NCBI GenBank assembly: GCA_027039465.1 | Contig: JALWEA010000606.1 | Coordinates: forward strand, 1-6,682 | Direction: 5' to 3' | DNA: 6,682 nucleotides | DNA from: Calditrichia bacterium | GTDB taxonomy: Bacteria; Calditrichota; Calditrichia; Calditrichales; Calditrichaceae | In this document: positions 1-5,926 of the stretch, piece by piece | Layout of the letters: each line of letters opens with the position of its first letter | Position numbering within the stretch: position 1 is the stretch's first letter | Notes under the pieces: generated by a model | Seen by the model: the letters and a program-made list of their open reading frames with translations, nothing else | The model's database searches: none | Told to the model about the DNA's origin: nothing | Made by a program: the position numbers and the translations under genes

Positions 1-10
1 TGTCATTTAA

Positions 11-26
11 TGTTTCACGTGAAACC
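11..26. promoter_or_regulatory. parS: parS centromere-like site (ParB binding site)
   Basis: The 16 bases TGTTTCACGTGAAACC match the widely conserved bacterial chromosomal parS consensus TGTTTCACGTGAAACA at 15 of 16 positions. The inner 14 bases (12-25) are a perfect palindrome. ParB (Spo0J) binds such sites, loads as a CTP-dependent clamp and, with ParA and SMC, organises and segregates the origin region. The site ends 8 nt before the rsmG start codon, so it occupies the region where that gene's ribosome binding site would lie. Chromosomal parS sites are usually close to oriC and often near gidA-gidB-parA-parB. No parA or parB gene is visible in this window. Confidence 0.9.
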
Positions 27-34
27 GGAAATTT

Positions 35-709
35 ATGTCGCTTGAAGAGATAGCGAAGTTTTTTGAACAGCAGGGAATTGTTTTATCTGCGTTTCAACTC
101 GGGCAATTAAAACGCTTTGTGGAATTGTTGCGGGAATGGAATCGGAAGATTCATTTAATTTCCAAAGGCGATGTTGAGAATATTGAAGGAAGACATATTT
201 TACCGAGCCTGGCTTTTGCGGATTTTGTGCGCGCGAAATTCGGACAAAAAGCGGTTAATATTATCGATTTGGGTACGGGTGCCGGTTTGCCGGGTGTGAT
301 CTTGGCGGTCCTTTTTCCGGAAAAGCGGTTTTGGTTGTTGGATTCATCCAGAAAAAAAACCTTGTTCTTGAAAAAGGTAAAAAGCGAATTAAGTCTGAAT
401 TTTCAAATCGTAAATGAACGGTTTGAAAACTGGCAGGCAAAGAATTCAATAAAAATCGATTTAATAACGGCCAGAGCGGTGGCTTCGATAGCCGATTTGC
501 TAAGTTTAACCGGTGCGGTCTTAAAAGAGCAGGGGACGCTTTTGATTACAATGAAATCCTGCGGTTTGGCTGAACCGATTCCGGATTCAATAAAAGAAAC
601 GTTTCATTTAAGGATATTGAAAAATAATTTTGCGAGTTTTTCCGACTATATGAAAGATAAATGTTTAGTAAGTTTGGAGTATTTACATGGAAGAAAAGAA
701 ACTATTTGA
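35..709 (+). CDS. rsmG: 16S rRNA (guanine527-N7)-methyltransferase RsmG (GidB)
   Basis: This cytoplasmic enzyme uses S-adenosylmethionine to methylate N7 of G527 in the 530 loop of 16S rRNA; in other bacteria its loss gives low-level streptomycin resistance. The 224 residues fit the family, which is usually about 205-240 aa. Visible family features are the N-terminal helical segment with REWNRKIHLIS (33-43, family pattern WNxxxNLT), the conserved Arg-His at 53-54, SAM motif I DLGTGAGLPG (78-87), the acidic end of the next strand LLDSSRKK (101-108), and DLITARAVAS (142-151) with the conserved Arg146. ATG at 35 is the first possible start: in-frame stops lie at 8-10 and 20-22. There is no clear Shine-Dalgarno, because the parS palindrome fills the upstream region. 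The 3' end overlaps murQ by 23 nt, so the two are probably co-transcribed and translationally coupled. Confidence 0.95.
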   Translation: MSLEEIAKFFEQQGIVLSAFQLGQLKRFVELLREWNRKIHLISKGDVENIEGRHILPSLAFADFVRAKFGQKAVNIIDLGTGAGLPGVILAVLFPEKRFWLLDSSRKKTLFLKKVKSELSLNFQIVNERFENWQAKNSIKIDLITARAVASIADLLSLTGAVLKEQGTLLITMKSCGLAEPIPDSIKETFHLRILKNNFASFSDYMKDKCLVSLEYLHGRKETI

Positions 710-1628
710 GGAACTTTCCGGACTGGTAACGGAAATGCGTAATCCGAATTCAATGGATATTGATGTCATGGATACGCTGGATGCCGTCAAAGTGTTTAAC
801 GAAGAAGATAAAAAAGTCGCTTTTGCCGTAGAAAAGGAATTGCCCTACGTGGCTCAGGCTATTGAAATCATTACCGAAGCTTTTAAGAAGGGCGGACGTT
901 TGTGTTATTTTGGCGCAGGAACCTCCGGTCGCCTGGGTGTTTTGGATGCGGTTGAATGTCCTCCTACCTTCGGTGTAGATCCTGGAATGGTTGTCGGGCG
1001 CATTGCCGGTGGTTACAAAGCATTAACCATTGCCGTTGAAGGTTACGAAGATTACGAGGAAAACGGAGCCAAGGACGTTGCGGATCTCGAAGTTAATGAA
1101 AATGATGTTGTTTGCGGGATTGCCGCCAGCCGCAGAACGCCTTATGTTGTGGGCGCAATAAAGGAAGCGCGCAAGCGAGGCGCAAAAACCATTGCCGTAG
1201 TCTGTAACCCGCGTGAAGATCTTCAGTATGATGTGGATGTGGCCATTTGCCCGGTTCCGGGTCCGGAGGTGATTATGGGCTCCACACGGCTAAAAGCAGG
1301 GACTGCTACCAAGATGGTTTTGAATATGCTGACCAGCGTTTCCATGATTAAGTTGGGTAAAGTTTATGAAAACATGATGATTGACCTGCAACAGAATAAT
1401 AAAAAATTGGTCGAACGCTCCAAACGCATTATTATGATGGCTGCCAATGTGGATTACGACAGAGCCGCCGAATGTTTGAAAATTGCCAAGGGTCATGTAA
1501 AGACCGCTATTTTTATCGCCAAAACCAATGAGTCGGTAGAAGTGGCCAAAAAATATATCGAAGCTAACGAAGGATTTCTCAAAAAGGCCTTGCAGGCTTA
1601 TGAACGCGATAAAAACGGCAACAAATAA
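687..1628 (+). CDS. murQ: N-acetylmuramic acid 6-phosphate etherase MurQ
   Basis: MurQ cleaves the D-lactyl ether of MurNAc-6-phosphate to give GlcNAc-6-phosphate and D-lactate, feeding recycled or scavenged cell-wall sugar into amino-sugar metabolism in the cytoplasm. The 313 residues match the family length (E. coli about 298). The order of motifs is characteristic: LVTEMRNPNSMDID (13-26), the SIS sugar-phosphate loop FGAGTSGRLG (75-84), LDAVECPPTF (87-96) with Glu90 aligning to catalytic Glu83 of E. coli, EGYED (118-122) with Glu121 aligning to Glu114, then TPYVVGA (151-157) and GSTRLKAGTA (198-207). One departure is AASRRTPYV, where E. coli has AASGRTPYV. The start is supported by GGAG at 676-679, 7 nt before ATG, inside the end of rsmG. 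No MurNAc kinase (anmK, murK) or PTS gene is adjacent, so the substrate source is not shown. A strong terminator follows. Confidence 0.97.
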   Translation: MEEKKLFEELSGLVTEMRNPNSMDIDVMDTLDAVKVFNEEDKKVAFAVEKELPYVAQAIEIITEAFKKGGRLCYFGAGTSGRLGVLDAVECPPTFGVDPGMVVGRIAGGYKALTIAVEGYEDYEENGAKDVADLEVNENDVVCGIAASRRTPYVVGAIKEARKRGAKTIAVVCNPREDLQYDVDVAICPVPGPEVIMGSTRLKAGTATKMVLNMLTSVSMIKLGKVYENMMIDLQQNNKKLVERSKRIIMMAANVDYDRAAECLKIAKGHVKTAIFIAKTNESVEVAKKYIEANEGFLKKALQAYERDKNGNK

Positions 1629-1637
1629 TTTAATTCG

Positions 1638-1666
1638 AAAGCCCCGATTTTTTCGGGGCTTTTCAT
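1638..1666 (+). terminator. Rho-independent terminator after murQ
   Basis: AAAGCCCCGA (1638-1647) and TCGGGGCTTT (1653-1662) form a perfect 10-bp stem with a G/C-rich core and a T5 loop. The 3' arm runs into TTTT (1660-1663). It begins 9 nt after the murQ stop and should end the rsmG-murQ transcript. Because the arms are symmetric in A and T it could also act on the opposite strand, but no converging gene is seen. Confidence 0.92.
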
Positions 1667-1671
1667 TTTAA

Positions 1672-1724
1672 TTTGACGGTTGAGCCACATACTATGATTT
1701 CTTTATATTACGATAACCGTTAAA
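1672..1724. repeat. Spaced inverted repeat flanking the antiporter-pair promoter
   Basis: TTTGACGGTT (1672-1681) and AACCGTTAAA (1715-1724) are inverted copies matching at 9 of 10 positions. The arms are about 43 bp centre to centre, close to four helical turns, and bracket the predicted -35 and -10 boxes. This could be a pair of operator half-sites or a chance pairing in AT-rich DNA. No regulator is encoded nearby, so function is inference only. Confidence 0.4.
1680..1709 (+). promoter_or_regulatory. Predicted sigma-70-type promoter for the antiporter pair
   Basis: TTGAGC (1680-1685) as -35 and TATATT (1704-1709) as -10 are separated by 18 bp. This places transcription start near 1716 and leaves a leader of about 25 nt before ATG 1741. 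A better -35-like hexamer, TTGACG (1673-1678), lies 25 bp from this -10 and only 14 bp from a second -10-like TATGAT (1693-1698), so neither of those pairings is well spaced. A promoter is expected here because a strong terminator lies just upstream. Confidence 0.5.
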
Positions 1725-1740
1725 CAAAAAAAATTTGCTT

Positions 1741-2907
1741 ATGACCTCAGTTTTAGGGCTGGTATTTCTTGTTATCATTGCCATCGTTGGCAAATATCTT
1801 TTGGATAAATTAAATGTTAAAACAATCGGTTCTAATTTTTTAATCTATTCAGGGTTCTTTTATCTCCTATTGGGTGTTTTATCTAATCCTAATATATTGA
1901 ATATATTTGAATTATCTGTTTTAAAAAAATCGGAATTCTTTTTTAATTTTGTCTTGGGCTGGACGGGTTTTTTGGTCGGATTACAATTAAATCTGAAAGG
2001 CATCAAACGCTTTCCTAAAAAATATTACCTTTTATCGGTGTCTCATTTTTTGATTTCATTCGTAGTTATCTTCTTGTTATTATTGATATTAAGCTATTCT
2101 GATTTAATCCAAGCTACCTATTTGCAGATATTGTTGTTAGCGATTATCGGAAGCATGGGTTCGGTGCTTGGGGTGGGGCTGTTGGCGAAAGAGCGCAGTA
2201 TCCGCTCGGTGAATGCCTATTTCCTGCAGTTTACAACGGCGTTCGATAATGTGTTGGGTGTCTTGGCATTAGGATTACTTTTTTTTATTCACCAACTGAC
2301 CATTAATGATTTTAATAAAGCGATTTTGGTTGACGGTTTTTCCTATTTAATCATCGTATTATTGGCATTTTTTTACAAATATTTGGATAGTGAATTCAAA
2401 ACATCCGAGGAAGAGGCTCTGTTGATTCTCGGCTTAATCCTGATCGTTGTCGGGGTGGCGCGTTATCTTCACAACAGTATATTGTTTCTCAGTTTTTTTC
2501 TCGGGCTCTTAATCATCAACATGAAGGCCGATACCAAAAAAATTCTCATGGCGGTTCAGGGTTGGGAAAAACCGCTAAATTTTATTTTATTATTCACAAT
2601 CGGTTTGTATTTGGATTTTAATGTTTTGGAGATGAACGGATTGTTTTGGGGTTTTTTGATTATTATGCTGGTCGCCAAATTTTTAGCCGGAGATTTTTAC
2701 CAGCGCTTTAAATTGCATCACCGTCCGATTAAAAAGGAAAATAAGCTTATTTTGTACGGAATGAGTAGTTTATCCTTGGCCATGGTGTTGGACGCTTATT
2801 TTACAAATCATAATCCCGTACTTTTGAAATTGTTAACTTTGGTGGTTTTAAGTTTTTATTTGACGAATGCATTCGTTCTTTATTTTGTAAAAGAAAATGA
2901 AAAATAA
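1741..2907 (+). CDS. Divergent CPA2/Kef-like cation:proton antiporter-family membrane protein (first of a tandem pair)
   Basis: An inner-membrane protein of 388 residues with about 12-13 hydrophobic helices, for example near 2-20, 32-48, 66-82, 97-117, 127-149, 158-184, 225-260 and 275-383. The fold is judged as sodium/proton exchanger (Pfam Na_H_Exchanger-like) from GFLVGLQL (76-83, family AGLEL, with Glu replaced by Gln), the unwound-helix region SMGSVLGVGLLAKE (138-151, family TSPxxxxxLxE), and FDNVLGVLALG (168-178), which aligns with the DD/QD/ND ion-binding motif. Here the pair reads Asp169-Asn170, so the second, normally invariant Asp is absent. There is no cytosolic RCK or TrkA domain. 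I chose ATG 1741 over TTG 1735 two codons upstream; neither has a clear Shine-Dalgarno. The next gene starts 3 nt after the stop, indicating an operon and possibly a two-subunit transporter. Substrate is unknown. Confidence 0.75.
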   Translation: MTSVLGLVFLVIIAIVGKYLLDKLNVKTIGSNFLIYSGFFYLLLGVLSNPNILNIFELSVLKKSEFFFNFVLGWTGFLVGLQLNLKGIKRFPKKYYLLSVSHFLISFVVIFLLLLILSYSDLIQATYLQILLLAIIGSMGSVLGVGLLAKERSIRSVNAYFLQFTTAFDNVLGVLALGLLFFIHQLTINDFNKAILVDGFSYLIIVLLAFFYKYLDSEFKTSEEEALLILGLILIVVGVARYLHNSILFLSFFLGLLIINMKADTKKILMAVQGWEKPLNFILLFTIGLYLDFNVLEMNGLFWGFLIIMLVAKFLAGDFYQRFKLHHRPIKKENKLILYGMSSLSLAMVLDAYFTNHNPVLLKLLTLVVLSFYLTNAFVLYFVKENEK

Positions 2908-2910
2908 CCT

Positions 2911-4197
2911 ATGAAAAAGTTAATCGGCGCTGTTGTTTTATTTGGAATTTATTTCGTTTTAAAACGTTATTTTGTGGTCGGTACGTTTACGCCCGACGTG
3001 GAAAATTTATTGTTAATGGGAATTGTTCTTGTCGGCGCTTTTCTTGTGGCTAAGTTATTAAATAAGGTAAAACTTCCCAAGTTAACCGGCTTTATGATTA
3101 CCGGATTGATTGTAGGCCCGAATGTTTTGCATTTTCTTACGCATCATAATCTGGAGCAACTCCGATTTTTCGAAAACTTTGCGCTGGCTTTTATTGCGAT
3201 TACAGCCGGCGGCGAGCTAAAATTCAGTCGTATTAAGAAAATCATCAAGCCCGTTTCGTTTATTTTATTTAATCAAATATTTCTTGTTTTCTTCGCTTTG
3301 TTTCTTTTATTGATTCCATTGTCGAAATTATTCTTAGGTAATCTGATTTCAAATGAACGGTATTTGATGGGTTTTGCCATTCTATTTGCGGCCACGGCTT
3401 TGTCCAAATCACCGGCCACCACTATGGGCATTATTACGGAATTGAAAGCAAAAGGTCGAACGACAGAAATTGTCCTTGCCGTGACGGTTTTAAAAGCCAT
3501 TATCGTTGTTTTGATTTTCCCGTTGGTAATCACCTATTCCAAAATTTATTTAATCGATCAATTTCAATTTACAAATCAACAGGTCATGGCGCTGGTTTAC
3601 AATGTTTTCGGTTCTCTGGGATTGGGAATAGGTATTGGGATCATAATTATTTTGTTCTTAAAATATGTGCAAATCGAGAAAGCGTTGTTTTTATTTTTAA
3701 CGGGTATTTTACTGACGGAATTAAGTGACATTTTTAATTTGGAGATTTTAATCAGTTCGATCATGGCCGGAATTGTCGTAGAAAATTTTTCGGAAAAAGG
3801 AGAAGAATTGATCACGGGGATTGAGAAAACATCTCTGCCTCTGTACATCATTTTTTTTACGTTTGCCGGAGCAAGCTTGCATTTGGATACTTTAAAAAAA
3901 GCGTTTTTAATGACCCTGATATTAATTGTTTTGCGCATGCTCTTTTTGTATTTAAGTAATTTTATTGCGGGCTATTTTCTGAAGGAGAATAAAATCATTA
4001 AACATTATTCCTGGCTTGGCTTTTTGGGACAAGCCGGTATTGCGGTCGGTTTGGCCAATATCATTGAGAAAGCAATCCCGGGAGAAACGGGACTCATGTT
4101 CAAATCCATTTTAATTGCAACCGTGGTTATTAATGAATTTTTAGGTCCTATCTTTTTTAAGTATCTGCTTATTAAGGCAAAAGAAGCCAATGTGTAG
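2911..4197 (+). CDS. CPA2/Kef-like cation:proton antiporter-family membrane protein (second of a tandem pair)
   Basis: A 428-residue inner-membrane protein with about 13 hydrophobic segments and no soluble C-terminal domain. It resembles the sodium/proton exchanger family more clearly than its partner: KLPKLTGFMITGLIVGP (54-70, family LPxxxGyxxxGxxxGP), FIAITAGGELKF (94-105, retaining Glu102), ATALSKSPATT (161-171, family TSP), and GFLGQAGIAVGLA (370-382) followed by VINEFLGP (406-413). The segment LAVTVLKAIIVV (189-200) aligns with the ion-binding pair, but reads Lys195-Ala196 where an Asp is expected at the second position. The start follows the previous stop by 3 nt with no obvious Shine-Dalgarno, which suggests translational coupling. 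Family membership is secure. Substrate, ion coupling and whether it transports at all are not shown, and dimerisation with the preceding protein is inference. Confidence 0.8.
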   Translation: MKKLIGAVVLFGIYFVLKRYFVVGTFTPDVENLLLMGIVLVGAFLVAKLLNKVKLPKLTGFMITGLIVGPNVLHFLTHHNLEQLRFFENFALAFIAITAGGELKFSRIKKIIKPVSFILFNQIFLVFFALFLLLIPLSKLFLGNLISNERYLMGFAILFAATALSKSPATTMGIITELKAKGRTTEIVLAVTVLKAIIVVLIFPLVITYSKIYLIDQFQFTNQQVMALVYNVFGSLGLGIGIGIIIILFLKYVQIEKALFLFLTGILLTELSDIFNLEILISSIMAGIVVENFSEKGEELITGIEKTSLPLYIIFFTFAGASLHLDTLKKAFLMTLILIVLRMLFLYLSNFIAGYFLKENKIIKHYSWLGFLGQAGIAVGLANIIEKAIPGETGLMFKSILIATVVINEFLGPIFFKYLLIKAKEANV

Positions 4198-4217
4198 GAA
4201 ATATTCGCCGGTGAACG

Positions 4218-4240
4218 TTGGCGTGGCCAATAATTTTTTT
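4218..4240 (+). terminator. Probable weak terminator after the antiporter pair
   Basis: TTGGC (4218-4222) and GCCAA (4226-4230) form a 5-bp stem, extendable by one G-T pair, with a GTG loop. It is followed after TAA by T7 (4234-4240). The stem is short. A competing stem, CGCC (4206-4209) with GGCG (4220-4223), uses the same left arm. Its position 20 nt after a stop codon and before a gene with its own leader supports termination. Confidence 0.5.
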
Positions 4241-4260
4241 GATAAAATTAGAAAAAATGA

Positions 4261-4290
4261 TTAAATTTAAAAAAATAAATAAGTTATATT
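4261..4290 (+). promoter_or_regulatory. Possible promoter for glgA
   Basis: TATATT (4285-4290) is a good -10 box, and TTAAAT (4261-4266) is a poor -35 at 18-bp spacing. The region is very AT-rich, which favours a promoter but also chance matches. It would give a leader of roughly 35-40 nt containing the GGGGGA at 4325-4330. Only the -10 is persuasive. It shares TTATATT with the other two predicted promoters in the window. Confidence 0.35.
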
Positions 4291-4333
4291 CTATTTCCCG
4301 GTTTGAATGATTTGAAAGGACTTTGGGGGATCT

Positions 4334-5836
4334 ATGAAACAGTTTAAAATACTCTATTTAGCAAGTGAAATTTCGCCGTTTGCCATTGCGGGAGGGCTGG
4401 CCGACGTGACGGGAGCCTTGCCGAAAGCTTATAAAAATTTGAATCAAGAAATTCGCATAATGGTCCCTAAATATAAATTCATCAACGAGCGAAAATATGT
4501 TTTAAGGGAAGTCATCAGACTACGGGAAATTCCTGTAACCGTTAACGGACAAACGGTTAATGCCTCGGTGAAATCGGCTTTTTTACCGGACAGTAAGGTG
4601 CAGGTGTATTTTATTGAAGTCGGAGATTTTTTTAATCGGCCAGGCATTTACAATGATCCCAAGACCAACAAACCTTATGAAGACAACGGGGTTCGTTTTG
4701 CCTTCTTTTCCAGGGCGGTTATTGAGACGTTGAAAAAATTGTCGTGGCAACCGGATGTAATTCATTGCAACGATTGGCAAACGGCTTATGTGCCGGTATA
4801 TTTGAAAACCATCTATCAGGGCGATCCGTTTTTTAAAGGCATCAAAACGCTTTACACTATTCACAATTTGACCAACCAGGGCGAGTTCGATGTCGATCTT
4901 GCGGAAAAAATAGATTTTGACAAGAGCCAGGTTAAAGAGGGTGGTATGTTCTACAAAGACGGAAAGCTCAATTTAACCAAGGCGGCCATCTACTTTTCCG
5001 ATTTTATTACCACGGTTTCCGAGACTTACGCCCATGAAATTCTGGCCAATGATGAAGTGGGCTTTGGATTTGGCCCGATTTTGGAAGAAAAAGGTGATAA
5101 ATTCGAAGGAATATTAAACGGGGTTGATTATGGAATTTGGACGCCTGAAAAAGATAAGTACATTCCTTACCACTATTCCAAAGAAGATTTGAGCAATAAA
5201 GAGGAAAACAAGAAAGCGCTCCTGATGCGTTTGGGTATGGAATATGAACCGGATGTGCCGGTGATCGGTATGATTTCCAAATTGACGCCTCAGAAAGGGT
5301 TTGATCTTATCGCCGCGATTATGGACGATTTGATTAAAGAAAACGTAAAGCTGGTCATTCACGGCGACGGTGATCGCGATTTGGCTGAAAAGTTTTTGGA
5401 GTATGCCAAAAAATATCCGGACAAAGTGAGTGTGAGCATTACGTATGATGAGAAAATGGCTCATTTGATCGAGGCCGGAAGCGATATGTTCCTCATGCCC
5501 TCCCGCTATGAACCGTGCGGATTAAATCAAATTTACAGCATGCGTTACGGAACCGTTCCCATTGTTTCGGCGGTTGGCGGTCTGTACGATTCGGTGGAAG
5601 ATATCGATGAAGAAACGGGCGAAGGAACGGGCTTTATTATCGAAAAATTAACACCGGAAGATACATTGAAAGCCATCAAGCGGGCGCTGAAATATTATCA
5701 GGATAAAGAGAAGTGGCAGAATTTACAAAAACGAATTATGGAAGAAGATTTTTCGTGGGACTATGCGGCCAAACGCTATCTTGATATTTTTGATCGCTTG
5801 GTAAACGATACGGATGATTTGGAGAACATTGTTTGA
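4334..5836 (+). CDS. glgA: Glycogen/starch synthase GlgA (GT5, ADP-glucose type)
   Basis: A cytoplasmic retaining glycosyltransferase that extends alpha-1,4-glucan from ADP-glucose. The 500 residues are the normal full length (E. coli 477). The N-terminal GT5 domain shows SEISPFAIAGGLADVTGALP (11-30), HCNDWQTA (144-151) and YTIHNLTNQGEF (174-185). The C-terminal GT-B domain shows ILNGVDYGIW (260-269), SKLTPQKGFDLI (315-326) and SRYEPCGLNQIYSMRYGTVP (390-409), with Glu393 aligning to catalytic Glu377 of E. coli. Two substrate-site residues differ: the Lys of KxGGL (E. coli Lys15) is Ile18, and the Arg of RLTxQKG (Arg300) is Lys316, while Lys305 is kept as Lys321. GGGGGA ends 3 nt before the start codon and AAAGGA lies further upstream. 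No glgB, glgC or glgP is adjacent, so it appears to be its own transcription unit. The family is certain; the exact donor preference is less so, given the two changes. Confidence 0.94.
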   Translation: MKQFKILYLASEISPFAIAGGLADVTGALPKAYKNLNQEIRIMVPKYKFINERKYVLREVIRLREIPVTVNGQTVNASVKSAFLPDSKVQVYFIEVGDFFNRPGIYNDPKTNKPYEDNGVRFAFFSRAVIETLKKLSWQPDVIHCNDWQTAYVPVYLKTIYQGDPFFKGIKTLYTIHNLTNQGEFDVDLAEKIDFDKSQVKEGGMFYKDGKLNLTKAAIYFSDFITTVSETYAHEILANDEVGFGFGPILEEKGDKFEGILNGVDYGIWTPEKDKYIPYHYSKEDLSNKEENKKALLMRLGMEYEPDVPVIGMISKLTPQKGFDLIAAIMDDLIKENVKLVIHGDGDRDLAEKFLEYAKKYPDKVSVSITYDEKMAHLIEAGSDMFLMPSRYEPCGLNQIYSMRYGTVPIVSAVGGLYDSVEDIDEETGEGTGFIIEKLTPEDTLKAIKRALKYYQDKEKWQNLQKRIMEEDFSWDYAAKRYLDIFDRLVNDTDDLENIV

Positions 5837-5841
5837 CAAAC

Positions 5842-5864
5842 CTTAAAAATAGATCGTTTTTAAG
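5842..5864. repeat. AT-rich hairpin just after glgA, overlapping the terminator stem
   Basis: CTTAAAAA (5842-5849) and TTTTTAAG (5857-5864) are perfect 8-bp inverted arms around a 7-nt loop. The stem has one G-C pair and would be weak. Its right arm shares AAG (5862-5864) with the left arm of the following, longer hairpin, so the two structures cannot fully form together. Confidence 0.4.
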
Positions 5865-5904
5865 TTTTCTGTTTCCTAAAAAGAGCAGAAAACTTTTTAT
5901 TTTT
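5862..5904 (+). terminator. Rho-independent terminator after glgA
   Basis: AAGTTTTCTG (5862-5871) and CAGAAAACTT (5886-5895) make a perfect 10-bp stem with a 14-nt loop. The 3' arm runs directly into a T-rich tail, TTTTT A TTTTT (5894-5904). It starts 25 nt after the glgA stop and ends about 22 nt before gmhB. The stem is A/T-rich and so weaker than the murQ terminator; some read-through into gmhB is likely, since no convincing gmhB promoter is seen. Confidence 0.75.
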
Positions 5905-5926
5905 CGGGCAATTTTATTAACGGGTA

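Noticed and set aside
1..45. Possible 3' end of an upstream gene running across the parS site
   Set aside because: Two frames are open across the left edge, one ending with TGA at 43-45, but the visible peptide is too short and is mostly the parS palindrome translated; no family can be recognised.
1735..1740. TTG start two codons upstream for the first antiporter-like gene
   Set aside because: ATG at 1741 is the stronger codon, and neither position has a Shine-Dalgarno; the difference is only two residues.
4257..4310. A 17-codon ORF (MIKFKKINKL...) before glgA as a leader peptide
   Set aside because: No Shine-Dalgarno, composition is just the translation of an A/T-rich spacer, it spans the predicted -10, and there is no attenuator structure after it.
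4536..4560. Inverted repeat TAACCGTT / AACGGTTA and palindrome CCGTTAACGG, resembling the arms near 1672-1724
   Set aside because: Lies within glgA and is explained by a repeated Thr-Val-Asn coding pattern.
5114..5464. Long minus-strand open frame inside glgA, and similar ones in the other genes
   Set aside because: Antisense shadows of well-supported genes; composition is unlike real proteins and no start signals or family motifs are present.
5833..5838. TTGACA overlapping the glgA stop codon as a -35 box for gmhB
   Set aside because: No acceptable -10 at 16-18 bp spacing, and any transcript would pass straight into the terminator hairpin at 5862-5904.
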